Origin: Hyperoodon ampullatus
Taxonomy: Eukaryota; Chordata; Mammalia; Artiodactyla; Ziphiidae
Length of the DNA: 64,000 bases
Reading direction: 5' to 3'
Assembly: GCA_949752795.1 (NCBI GenBank)
Contig: OX457056.1
Coordinates: 92,774,942 to 92,838,941, forward strand
Shown: positions 22,493-34,130 of the stretch, piece by piece
How positions within the stretch are numbered: the first letter of the stretch is position 1
Layout of the letters: every line of letters begins with the position of its first letter
The notes under the pieces: model-generated
What the model was told of the DNA's origin: nothing
Seen by the model: the letters and a program-made list of their open reading frames with translations, nothing else
Database searches by the model: none
Made by a program: the position numbers and the translations under genes

Positions 22493-25400
22493 ATTGGAAT
22501 AGGAACATACATATCAATAATTACCTTAAATGTAAATGGACTAAATGCTCCCACCAAAAGACGCAGATTGGCTGAATGGATACAAAAACAAGACCCATAT
22601 ATATATGCTGTCTACAAGAGACCCACTTCAGACCTAGAGACACATACAGACTGAAAGTGAGGGGATGGAAAAAGATATTCCATGCAAATGGAAACCAAAA
22701 GAAAGCTGGAGTAGCAATTCTCATATCAGACAAAATAGACTTTAAAATAAAGACTACTAGAAGAGACAAAGAAGGACACTACATAATGATCAAGGGATCG
22801 ATCCAAGAAGAAGATATAACAATTGTAAATATTTATGCACCCAACATAGGAGCACCTCAATACATTAGGCAAATACTAACAGCCATAAAAGGAGAAATCG
22901 ACAGTAAAACAATCATACTAGGGGACTTCAACACCCCACTTTCACCAAAGGACAGATCACCCAAAATGAAAATAAATAAGGAAACACAAGCTTTAAATGA
23001 TACATTAAACAAGATGGACTTAATTGATATTTATAGGACATTCCATCCAAAAACAACAGAATACACATTTTTCTCAAGTGTTCATGGAACATTCTCCAGG
23101 ATAGATCATATCTTGGGTCACAAATCAAGCCTTGGTAAATTTAAGAAAATTGAAATTGTATCAAGTATCTTTTCTGACCACAATGCTATGAGACTAGATA
23201 TCAATTACAGGAAAAGAGCTGTAAAAAATACAAACACATGGAGGCTAAACAATACACTACTTAATAACGAAGTGATCACTGAAGAAATCAAAGAGGAAAT
23301 TAAAAAATACATAGAAACAAATGACAATGGAGACACGACGACCCAAAACCTATGGGACGCAGCAAAAGCAGTTCTAAGAGGGAAGTTTATAGCAATACAA
23401 TCCCATCTTAAGAAACAGGAAACATCTCAAATAAACAACCTAACCTTGCACCTAAAGCAATTAGAGAAAGAAGAACAAAAACATCCCAAAGTTAGCAGAA
23501 GGAAAGAAATCATAAAAATCAGATCAGAAATAAATGAAAAAGAAATGAAGGAAATGATAGTAAAGATCAATAAAACTAAAAGTTGGTTCTTTGAGAAGAT
23601 AAACAAAATTGATAAATCATTAGCCAGACTCATCAAGAAAAAAAGGGAGAAGACTCAAATCAATAGAATTAGAAATGAAAAAGGAGAAGTAACAACTGAC
23701 ACTGCAGAAATACAAAAGATCATGAGAGATTACTACAAGCAACTCTATGCCCATAAAATGGACAACCTGGAAGAAATGGACAATTTCTTAGAAAGGCACA
23801 ACCTGCCAAGACTGAATCAGGAAGAAATAGAAAATATGAACAGACCAATCACAAGCACTGAAATTGAAACTGTGATTAAAAATCTTCCAACAAACAAAAG
23901 CCCAGGACCAGATGGCTTCACAGGCGAATTCTATCAAACATTTAGAGAAGAGCTAACACCTATCCTTCTCAAACTCTTCCAAAATATAGCAGAGGGAGGA
24001 ACTCTCCCAAACTCATTCTACGAGGCCACCATCACCCTGATACCAAAACCAGACAAGGATGTCACAAAGAAAGAAAACTACAGGCCAATATCACTGATGA
24101 ACATAGATGCAAAAATCCTCAACAAAATACTAGCAAACAGAATCCAACAGCACATTCAAAGGATCATACACCGTGATCAAGTGGGGTTTATTCCAGGAAT
24201 GCAAGCATTCTTCAATATAAGCAAATCAATCAACGTGATACGCCATATTAACAAATTGAAGGAGGAAAACCATATGATCATCTCAATAGATGCAGAAAAA
24301 GCTTTCTACAAAATTCAACACCCATTTATGATAAAAACCCTTCAGAAAGTAGGCATAGAGGGAACTTTCCTCAACATAATAAAGGCCATATATGACAAAC
24401 CCACAGCCAGCATCGTCCTCAATGGTGAAAAACTGAAACTATTTCCACTAAGATCAGGAACAAGAAAAGGTTGCCTACTCTCACCACTCTTATTCAACAT
24501 AGTTTTGGAAGTTTTAGCCACAGCAATCAGAGAATAAAAGGAAATAAAAGGAATCCAAATCAGAAAAGAAGAAGTAAAGCTGTCACTGTTTGCAGATGAC
24601 ATGATACTATACATAGAGAATCCTAAAGATGCTACCAGAAAACTACTAGAACTAATCAATGAATTTGGTAAAGTAGCAGGATACAAAATTAATGCACAGA
24701 AATCTCTTGCATTCCTATATACTAATGATGAAAAATCTGAAAGTGAAATCAAGGAAACACTCCCATTTACCATTGCAACAAAAAGAATAAAATATCTAGG
24801 AATAAACCTACCTAAGGAGACAAAAGACCTGTATGCAGAAAATTATAAGACACTGATGAAAGAAAGATGATACAAATAGATGGAGAGATGTACCATGTTC
24901 TTGGATTGGAAGAATCAACATTGTGAAAATGAATCTACTACCCAAAGCAATCTACAGATTCAATGCAATCCCTATCAAACTACCAATGGCATTTTTCACA
25001 GAACTAGAACAAAAAACTTCACAATTTTTATGGAAACACAAAAGACCCCGAATAGCCAAAGCAATCTTTAGAATGAAAAATGGAGCTGGAGGAATCAGGC
25101 TCCCTGTCTTCAGACTATACTACAAAGCTACAGTAATCAAGACAGTATGGTACTGACACAAAAACAGAAATATAGATCAATGGAACAGGATAGAAAGCCC
25201 AGAGATAAACCCACGGACATATGGTCACCTTATCTTTGATAAAGGAGGCAGGAATGTACAGTGGAGAAAGGACAGTCTCTTCAATAAGTGGTGCTGGGAA
25301 AACTGGACAGGGACATGTAAAAGTATGAGATTAGATCACTCCCTAACACCATACACAAAAATAAGCTCAAAATGGATTAAAGACCTAAATGTAAGGCCAG

Positions 25401-26301
25401 ACACTATCAAACTCTTAGAGGAAAAAATAGGCAGAACACTCTATGACATAAATCACAGCAAGATCCTTTTTGACCCACCTCCTAGAGAAATGGAAATAAA
25501 GACAAAAATAAATACATGGGACCTAATGAAACTTAAAAGCTTTTGCACAGCAAAGGAAACCATAAACAAGACCAAAAGACAACCCTCAGAATTGGAGAAA
25601 ATATTTGCAAATGAAGCAACTGACAAAGGATTAATCTCCAAAATTTATAAGCAGCTCATGCAGCTCAATAACAAAAAAACAACCCAATCCAAAAATGGGC
25701 AGAAGACCTAAATAGACATTTCTCCACAGAAGATATACAGACTGCCAACAAACACATGAAAGCCTGCTCAACATCTTTACTCATTAGAGAAATGCAAATC
25801 AAAACTACAATGAGATATCATCTCACACCAGTCAGAATGGCCATCATCAAAAAATCTACAAACAATAAATGCTGGAGAGGGTGTGGAGAAAAGGGAACAC
25901 TCTTGCACTGCTGGTGGGAATGTGAATTGGTACAGCCACTATGGAGAACAGTATGGAGGTTCCTTAAAAAACTACAAATAGAACTACCATATGACCCAGC
26001 AATCCCACTACTGGGCATATACCCTGAGAAAACCATAATTCAAAAAGAGACATGTACCAAAATGTTCATTGCAGCTCTATTCACAATAGCCTGGAGCTGG
26101 AAGCAACCTAAGTGTCCATCATCGGATGAATGGATAAAGAAGATGTGGCACATATATACAATGGAATATTACTCAGCCATAAAAAGAAACGAAACTGAGC
26201 TATTTGTAATGAGGTGGATAGACCTAGAGTCTGTCATACAGAGTGAAGTAAGTCAGAAAGAGAAAGACAAATACCGTATGCTAACACATATATATGGAAT
26301 T
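22493..26301 (+). pseudogene. L1 element B ORF2 (endonuclease-reverse transcriptase), broken
   Basis: The expected start ATG reads ATT at 22493. A 2-bp AT gain near 22600 shifts the frame. The longest open part (22576-24537, 653 codons) holds the endonuclease, with QETH at residues 14-17, GDFN near 116 and SDH at 200-202. It also holds much of the reverse transcriptase, with catalytic Asp near residue 572 in SIDAEKAF; the next residue is Tyr where Asp is usual. A TAA at 24535 cuts it before the FADD motif (24589-24600). Further lesions are a small deletion near 24866, a TGA at 25154 and a 4-bp loss near 25670. The Cys-rich end, [19 protein letters not shown], is at 25870-25927. L1 ORF2 carries out target-primed reverse transcription; this copy cannot. 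Confidence 0.93.
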
Positions 26302-26522
26302 AAAAAAAAAAAATGTCATGAAGAACCTAGGGGTAAAACGGGAATAAAGACACAGACCTACTTGAGAATGGACTTGAGGATATGGGGAAGGGGAAGGGTA
26401 AGCTGTGACAAAGGGAAAGAGAGGCATGGACATATATACACTACCAAACGTAAGGTAGATAGATAGTGGGAAGCAGCCGCAGAGCACAGGGAGATCAGCT
26501 CGGTGCTTTGTGACCGCCTGGA

Positions 26523-26552
26523 GGGGTGGGATGGGGAGGGTGGGAGGGAGGG
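26523..26552 (+). other. G-rich tract of L1 element B 3'UTR
   Basis: ggggtgggatggggagggtg then ggagggaggg matches the quadruplex-capable tract seen in element A. Confidence 0.6.
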
Positions 26553-26648
26553 AGATGCATGAGGGAGGGGATGTGGGAACAGATGTATATGTATGACTGA
26601 TTCACTTTGTTATAAAGCAGAAACTAATAAAAAAAAAAAAAAAAAAAA

Positions 26649-29600
26649 CAATACACTACTTAATAACGAAGTGATCACTGAAGAAATCAAAGAGGAAATT
26701 AAAAAATACATAGAAACAAATGACAATGGAGACACGACGACCCAAAACCTATGGGACGCAGCAAAAGCAGTTCTAAGAGGGAAGTTTATAGCAATACAAT
26801 CCCATCTTAAGAAACAGGAAACATCTCAAATAAACAACCTAACCTTGCACCTAAAGCAATTAGAGAAAGAAGAACAAAAACATCCCAAAGTTAGCAGAAG
26901 GAAAGAAATCATAAAAATCAGATCAGAAATAAATGAAAAAGAAATGAAGGAAATGATAGTAAAGATCAATAAAACTAAAAGTTGGTTCTTTGAGAAGATA
27001 AACAAAATTGATAAATCATTAGCCAGACTCATCAAGAAAAAAAGGGAGAAGACTCAAATCAATAGAATTAGAAATGAAAAAGGAGAAGTAACAACTGACA
27101 CTGCAGAAATACAAAAGATCATGAGAGATTACTACAAGCAACTCTATGCCCATAAAATGGACAACCTGGAAGAAATGGACAATTTCTTAGAAAGGCACAA
27201 CCTGCCAAGACTGAATCAGGAAGAAATAGAAAATATGAACAGACCAATCACAAGCACTGAAATTGAAACTGTGATTAAAAATCTTCCAACAAACAAAAGC
27301 CCAGGACCAGATGGCTTCACAGGCGAATTCTATCAAACATTTAGAGAAGAGCTAACACCTATCCTTCTCAAACTCTTCCAAAATATAGCAGAGGGAGGAA
27401 CTCTCCCAAACTCATTCTACGAGGCCACCATCACCCTGATACCAAAACCAGACAAGGATGTCACAAAGAAAGAAAACTACAGGCCAATATCACTGATGAA
27501 CATAGATGCAAAAATCCTCAACAAAATACTAGCAAACAGAATCCAACAGCACATTCAAAGGATCATACACCGTGATCAAGTGGGGTTTATTCCAGGAATG
27601 CAAGCATTCTTCAATATAAGCAAATCAATCAACGTGATACGCCATATTAACAAATTGAAGGAGGAAAACCATATGATCATCTCAATAGATGCAGAAAAAG
27701 CTTTCTACAAAATTCAACACCCATTTATGATAAAAACCCTTCAGAAAGTAGGCATAGAGGGAACTTTCCTCAACATAATAAAGGCCATATATGACAAACC
27801 CACAGCCAGCATCGTCCTCAATGGTGAAAAACTGAAACCATTTCCACTAAGATCAGGAACAAGAAAAGGTTGCCTACTCTCACCACTCTTATTCAACATA
27901 GTTTTGGAAGTTTTAGCCACAGCAATCAGAGAATAAAAGGAAATAAAAGGAATCCAAATCGGAAAAGAAGAAGTAAAGCTGTCACTGTTTGCAGATGACA
28001 TGATACTATACATAGAGAATCCTAAAGATGCTACCAGAAAACTACTAGAACTAATCAATGAATTTGGTAAAGTAGCAGGATACAAAATTAATGCACAGAA
28101 ATCTCTTGCATTCCTATATACTAATGATGAAAAATCTGAAAGTGAAATCAAGGAAACACTCCCATTTACCATTGCAACAAAAAGAATAAAATATCTAGGA
28201 ATAAACCTACCTAAGGAGACAAAAGACCTGTATGCAGAAAATTATAAGACACTGATGAAAGAAAGATGATACAAATAGATGGAGAGATGTACCATGTTCT
28301 TGGATTGGAAGAATCAACATTGTGAAAATGAATCTACTACCCAAAGCAATCTACAGATTCAATGCAATCCCTATCAAACTACCAATGGCATTTTTCACAG
28401 AACTAGAACAAAAAACTTCACAATTTTTATGGAAACACAAAAGACCCCGAATAGCCAAAGCAATCTTTAGAATGAAAAATGGAGCTGGAGGAATCAGGCT
28501 CCCTGTCTTCAGACTATACTACAAAGCTACAGTAATCAAGACAGTATGGTACTGACACAAAAACAGAAATATAGATCAATGGAACAGGATAGAAAGCCCA
28601 GAGATAAACCCACGGACATATGGTCACCTTATCTTTGATAAAGGAGGCAGGAATGTACAGTGGAGAAAGGACAGTCTCTTCAATAAGTGGTGCTGGGAAA
28701 ACTGGACAGGGACATGTAAAAGTATGAGATTAGATCACTCCCTAACACCATACACAAAAATAAGCTCAAAATGGATTAAAGACCTAAATGTAAGGCCAGA
28801 CACTATCAAACTCTTAGAGGAAAAAATAGGCAGAACACTCTATGACATAAATCACAGCAAGATCCTTTTTGACCCACCTCCTAGAGAAATGGAAATAAAG
28901 ACAAAAATAAATACATGGGACCTAATGAAACTTAAAAGCTTTTGCACAGCAAAGGAAACCATAAACAAGACCAAAAGACAACCCTCAGAATTGGAGAAAA
29001 TATTTGCAAATGAAGCAACTGACAAAGGATTAATCTCCAAAATTTATAAGCAGCTCATGCAGCTCAATAACAAAAAAACAACCCAATCCAAAAATGGGCA
29101 GAAGACCTAAATAGACATTTCTCCACAGAAGATATACAGACTGCCAACAAACACATGAAAGCCTGCTCAACATCTTTACTCATTAGAGAAATGCAAATCA
29201 AAACTACAATGAGATATCATCTCACACCAGTCAGAATGGCCATCATCAAAAAATCTACAAACAATAAATGCTGGAGAGGGTGTGGAGAAAAGGGAACACT
29301 CTTGCACTGCTGGTGGGAATGTGAATTGGTACAGCCACTATGGAGAACAGTATGGAGGTTCCTTAAAAAACTACAAATAGAACTACCATATGACCCAGCA
29401 ATCCCACTACTGGGCATATACCCTGAGAAAACCATAATTCAAAAAGAGTCATGCACCAAAATGTTCATAGCAGCCCTATTTACAATAGCCCAGAGATGGA
29501 AGCAACCTAAGTGTCCATCATCGGATGAATGGATAAAGAAGATGTGGCACATATATACAATGGAATATTACTCAGCCATAAAAAGAAACAAAATTGAGCT

Positions 29601-29702
29601 ATTTGTAATGAGGTGGATGGACCTAGAGTCTGTCATACAGAGTGAAGTAAGTCAGAAAGAGAAAGACAAATACTGTAGGGTGACACATATATATGGAATT
29701 TA
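26649..29702 (+). pseudogene. L1 element C ORF2 fragment
   Basis: This carries the last part of the endonuclease-RT linker, the reverse transcriptase and the Cys-rich end of ORF2. The open part from 26593 starts by chance in the tail of B. The lesions are the same as in element B at an offset of 3399 bp: TAA at 27934, the small deletion near 28265, TGA at 28553, and the 4-bp loss near 29069. FADD remains at 27988-27999 but follows the stop. The last codons read HIYGI and TAA at 29701. No function is expected. Confidence 0.92.
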
Positions 29703-29923
29703 AGAAAAAAAAAATGTCATGAAGAACATAGGGGTAAGACAGGAATAAAGACACAGACCTACTAGAGAATAGACTTGAGGATATGGGGAGGAGGAATGGT
29801 AAGCTGTGACAAAGCGAAAGAGCGGCATGGACATATATACACTACCAAACGTAAGGTAGATAGCTAGTGGGAAGCAGCCGCATAGCACAGGGAGATCAGC
29901 TCGGTGCTTTGTGACCGCTTGGA

Positions 29924-29950
29924 GGGGTGGGATAGGGAGGGTGGGAGGGA
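29924..29950 (+). other. G-rich tract of L1 element C 3'UTR
   Basis: ggggtgggatagggagggtg then ggaggg, the same quadruplex-capable tract as in the other L1 3'UTRs. Confidence 0.6.
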
Positions 29951-30092
29951 GACGCAAAAGGGAGGGGATATGGGAACATATGTATATGTATAACTGATTA
30001 AATTTGTTATAAAGCAGAGAAAAACAACTTGTTAATCAACTATACTTCAATTTAAAAAAAATTTTAAAATTAAAAAAATAAAATTAAAAAAA

Positions 30093-30107
30093 AAGAATCC
30101 ACCTGCC
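30093..30107 (+). repeat. Target-site duplication, right copy
   Basis: aagaatccacctgcc, identical to 20018-20032, follows the A-rich tail of element C. Confidence 0.93.
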
Positions 30108-30440
30108 AATGCAGGGGACATGAGTTTTAGCCCTGGTCCGGGAGGATCCCACATGCCGCGGAGCGGCTAAGCCTGTGTGCCACAACCACTCAGCTTGTTA
30201 TCGAAAGCCCATGAGCCACAACTACCGAGCCTGTGTGCCACAACTAATGAAGCCCGCGCGCCTAGAGCCCGTGCTCCGCAACAAGAGAAGCTATCGCAAT
30301 GAGAAGCCGATGCACCGCAATGAAGAGTAGCCCCCACTCACTGTAACTAGAGAAAGACCGCGTGCAGCAACGAAGACCCAGTGCAGCCAAAAATAAATAA
30401 AAATAAATATAAATAAATAAATAATAAATGAATTTTAAAA
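30108..30440 (+). mobile_element. CHR-type SINE, right part
   Basis: This continues the SINE begun at 19992: aatgcaggggacatgag, the B-box region, cgcaacaagagaagctatcg and an (aaataaat)n tail. A weak flanking duplication, atagcagcta before the head (19982-19991) and atcgcggcta after the tail (30441-30450), supports one original SINE insertion. Confidence 0.9.
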
Positions 30441-30450
30441 ATCGCGGCTA

Positions 30451-30839
30451 CTCTTTACACTCCCCCTACCCACCTCCAGCCTCTCAAAATTCCAACATCC
30501 CTTCTACTTCCTCACTCTCGGCTTTATTTTCCTTTCCTTTCCTTTATTTTGCTACACTTTACTCTGCTTTATTTTCCTGAGAAAGTAAAACCAACCAGAG
30601 AGTACTCTTCCTGGTAGGACCAGGCACCCGTTCCTCCACGTTCTGCCGTGCCTCCTCTTACAACAGGTGGGATCATACTTGTTCTTAAGTCCAACCCCTC
30701 CACTGTGCACTGCCTCCCATCCTCCTGCTTAGTCAAGGGTTTGACTCCTGCAATTTGCTCTGCTTTCTCCTGTATCATTAGCTTTCTCTTCTCTATTGGA
30801 TAATTCCCATCTGTACCTAAATATGCTGTGAAAACAAAA
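30451..30839. other. Unassigned DNA, pyrimidine-rich start
   Basis: Positions 30520-30575 are rich in ttttcctttcc-like text. No gene is recognised. Confidence 0.45.
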
Positions 30840-32300
30840 CAAGATCAAACCCCCTTGACCTCTTGTCCCCATCCGGCTCTCACTTCATCTCTCTGTACTC
30901 TTTTAAAGCAAATCATTTTAAAGCATCATCGATGGGTCTTCTCTTCACTTTCTCACCTCCCAGTCTCCTTGTGTTTCGTCACCACCACTTTGCCAAAACA
31001 GCTTCTGTCAAGGTTGCCAATCATCTCCATTTTGCCATGTCCAGTGGTCAATTCTCAGGTCTCATTTTACTAGACCTCTCAGCAGCATCTGGCATAGAAA
31101 CTCACTCCTTCCTTCTGGAAACGAATTTTTCACTTGGCCTTTGGGACACCACACTTGAAGTTTCTTTCACCAGCATTGTCATCTCCTTCTCAATCTCCTT
31201 TACTGGCTGCTTCTTCTCCACTCAACTATTATCATCCTGAGTGAACAAGAATCAATCCTGGCCCAACTTCTCTTTCCAATCTGTATTCAGTTCCGTTGTG
31301 ACCTCATTCAATCTCATGACATCAAACACCTTCAAATTTTTATCTCCACCCAAACCTTCCCCAAGAACTCCAGAACTGTGTGTCTAACTATTTTCCCATA
31401 TTTCCTCCTGGATGTTTAATAGGCTTTCCAAGTGAAGTATGTCTGAAACAAAACCTTTGATTCCCTCCTCCATTGCCTTAAAACATATTCCTTCCCAACT
31501 CTTCTCAACTTCAGTAAAGAGTACCAACATTCACCTATTTTCCCAGGTGAAGAACCTAGGAGTGATTCTTGATTCTGTTTTCAATCCATCAGCAAGTCCT
31601 GATTTTTCTACCCTCAAAAAAACAAAAAGTCTAGCTACTTCTCAACACTCTCACTGCTACAACCCAAGTCTCAGCTGCCACTTTCTTTTGCCTTGACTAC
31701 TGCTTCCATTCATGCATCTCTAAAATTCATTCTATACTTCACAACCAGATTAATTTAACAACAATATCAACAAGAAGAACATAAGTCATGTCTCTCCCTT
31801 ACCAAAACCCATCTAATAACTTCCCATCACATTTCATACGAAATCCACACTCACTGTCATCATGAGATGACATGAGAATCTAACCCCTGCTACCCTCCTT
31901 TATCCTGTCACTTAACTTACTGAGCTCCAGCCACACTGACCTTCTCACTCTTTGTCAAACAACCTCCCCTTGTTTCAGTCACAGGATCTTTATGCCCACT
32001 CTTCCCTCTGCCTGAATAGCTTTCCCTCCAGATCTTCACGTGGCTTTCCTGTGCCCTAATGATGCTTGGAGAGTCATTCCTTGTCTCCTGCATAAAATAA
32101 ACATCATGCTCCATTTTTTACCATGCTTTATTTTTTGTCATAAGACTTAACACAATCTGAAATTCTACTATCTCTTTGTTTGCTTATTTACAGCCTCTTC
32201 CACTTGGGCTTTTCCTATTTTGTTCAAAGCCATATTCCCAGTTCCTAGATTAATGCCTGGTACATAGGAGGTTCTCAATAAATAGTCTTTGGATGAATTT
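30840..32300 (+). repeat. L2 LINE fragment with decayed ORF2 end
   Basis: A 1.4 kb L2 copy. The translated pieces LILLDLSAAS near 31056-31085 and VKNLGVILDSVF near 31540-31575 resemble L2 reverse transcriptase motif A and the later conserved NLGVILD text. The end has the L2 terminus (ttaatgcctggtacatagga, ttctcaataaatag). All frames are broken. Confidence 0.8.
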
Positions 32301-32459
32301 ATATATTTACCTTAATTACCCAAAAGACACTTGGGAGAGTCATGCTCATCTTTTTCTGCTCAAGCCCGTCCCCTCTCCATCCCCCGCCACGAGTCATCAA
32401 GTCTTTAGAATCTCCTACTCCAATGTCTCTTAAATCCCTCCTCTTTGTCACACCCAGAG

Positions 32460-32890
32460 TCACTCTGTAGATCTTTGTCATCTTTCAACAGTTCTACTGA
32501 GCAACCTCTGAAGCTGGTCTTCCTAGCTCCCCGCCAACCCAGTTCTTTCCCCATAGGACTTCCAGAGAGGTCTTCTTAAAACATAAATCCCATCATGTCT
32601 CTCTTCTGCTTAATAGACTTCAATAGCTTCCCATCACCCAAAGAAGGAAGTCAAAACTCCTTAGCTGGACATGAGCTGGAGTTGGTTCACATTTCCAACC
32701 TCATTTCATGCATCCATTTCTCCTATTGTAACCTAACTACCTGTAGGTCCCAAACAGGCATGTTCTTTTGCTTACACTGATCCCTGTACTTGAGAATCTT
32801 TCCCCTTTTCTTCACCTAGCTACTTACTACTTATCCTTTGAGATTAAGTACAAAGTCACCTCTTTGAGTCAGCCTTCCTGGTTTCTGTAT
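32460..32890 (+). repeat. L2 fragment
   Basis: The words acataaatcccatcatgtct, agacttcaatagcttcccat and ctttgagtcagccttcctgg follow the L2 order before the terminus. Confidence 0.7.
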
Positions 32891-33466
32891 ACAGATGAAA
32901 TGAGTTGTCTGATCAAGAGACCAGAGCTCCTGGAGTCAGCACTGTTTGTTTTTCTAGGGCCAAATTTTACAGGATTTTGTTTCCAGTGGGTAGGTTTTGT
33001 TTTCTGTTTATCCTAACTGAATGGTCCATAGGCCACATTCTGTGGACAGTATGGGTGTTTCCACGGGGGCCAACGCCACCAAAATCTGATTGTGAAATTG
33101 TTTTTAAAATTACCTTTGGACATTTGAAATATGATTTTTAAAAAGATCAGTAAAAATCACACATTTCTCCAAGGCAGGCTGCCTTAAGTAATCAAGCCCC
33201 CCACCCCACCCCAAGACGCCAGGTGCATCTTAGAATACAGTCAAAACTTGTTTGGAACTTAAGGCAGACCTCGGACTGTCAAAACCCATCTTGCTGGTTC
33301 TAATTTAAGGATCAAAAAGGAAAAGGCATTTTTCAAAAGATTCCAAAACCGTATTTGGATAAGATCATTGAGAAGGATTCATGAACCTGTGAATTAATTT
33401 CTTTTAAGAAAGGGGAAATACCCAGGGAGGTGTCAGGGGAACTGGGTAGTTTGTTAAATTCATTAT
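32891..33466. other. Unassigned intergenic DNA
   Basis: No gene or family recognised. Confidence 0.45.
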
Positions 33467-33481
33467 AAAGGTGGGTGGTTA

Positions 33482-34019
33482 CTAAGTGTCCATTGACAGA
33501 TTAATGGATAAAGAAGATGCGGCACATACATACAATGGAATATTAGCCATAAAAAGAAACAAAATTGAGTTATTTGTAGTGAGGTGGATGGACCTAGAGT
33601 CTGTCATACAGAGTGAAGTAAGTCAGAAAGAGAAAATCAAATACCATATGCTAACACATATATGTGGAATCTAAAAAAAAAAAAAAGAAAAGAATTGTTC
33701 TGAAGAACCTAGGGGCAGGACAGGAATAAAGATGCAGACGTAGAGAATGGATGTGAGGACACGGGGAGGGGTAAGGGTAAGCTGGGACGAAGTGAGAGAG
33801 TGGCATGGACATATGCGGGAAGCAGCCACATAGCACAGGGAGATCAGCTCGGGGCTTTGTGACCACCTAGAGGGGTGGGATAGGGAGGGTGTGAGGGAGA
33901 CGCAAGAGGGAGGAGTTATGGGGATATATGTATATGTATAGCTGATTCACTTTGTTATAAAGCACAAACTAACCCACCACTGTAAAGCAGTTATACTCCA
34001 ATTAAGATGTTAAAAAAAA
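33482..34019 (+). mobile_element. 5'-truncated L1, 3' end only (element D)
   Basis: It begins in the last part of ORF2 (aagtgtccattgacagatta) and ends with the full terminus gttatactccaattaagatg and poly(A). The flanks aaaggtgggtggtta (33467-33481) and aagtgtgtggtta (34020-34032) form an imperfect target duplication. The last ORF2 codons read HICGI. A G-rich tract is at 33872-33899. Confidence 0.88.
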
Positions 34020-34039
34020 AAAGTGTGTGGTTAGATGGC

Positions 34040-34130
34040 CTCCCAGAGTTGTAAGTCTTCAATGAGATAATGTACCTAAAATACCGTGCATCAGGCTTAC
34101 CACACAGTGGCATTCAAGAAATGTTTGTCC
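34040..34130 (+). repeat. MIR end fragment
   Basis: caatgagataatgtacctaa, then cacacagtggcattcaagaa, matches the 3' half of MIR. Confidence 0.5.

Larger units (their letters stand above)
20033..26648 (+). mobile_element. L1 element B, near full length, inactive
   Basis: The element has a 5'UTR starting gagacttccggggaagatgg, ORF1, ORF2, a 3'UTR with the G-rich tract and a poly(A) run at about 26629-26648. It is younger than element A, because long parts of both ORFs remain open. It ends at aaactaat followed by A residues, without the usual terminal segment acaccattgtaaagcaatta. Element C follows with no other sequence between. Confidence 0.95.
26649..30092 (+). mobile_element. L1 element C, starts in ORF2, tandem with B
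   Basis: The sequence starts at caatacactacttaataacg, which corresponds to 23250 of element B, right after the poly(A) of B. From 26649 to 29448 it equals B 23250-26049 except for two differences I noticed (B 24440 T, C 27839 C; B 24562 A, C 27961 G). From 29449 to the end it differs from B at about one base in twenty and has another terminus, aatcaactatacttcaattt and an A-rich tail. The right target duplication follows at once. It may be a 5'-truncated second insertion into the tail of B, later homogenised, or a local duplication. Confidence 0.93.

Noticed and set aside
22576..24537. 653-codon open frame as a functional host gene
   Set aside because: It is the endonuclease and partial RT of L1 ORF2, without its start codon and stopped before FADD.
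26593..27936. 447-codon open frame as a separate gene
   Set aside because: It starts in the 3' end of L1 element B, passes through poly(A) (a Lys run) and continues in ORF2 of element C; an accident of the junction.
30400..30430. CRISPR-like or satellite array of aaataaat units
   Set aside because: It is the A-rich tail of a CHR SINE, which often expands in this way.
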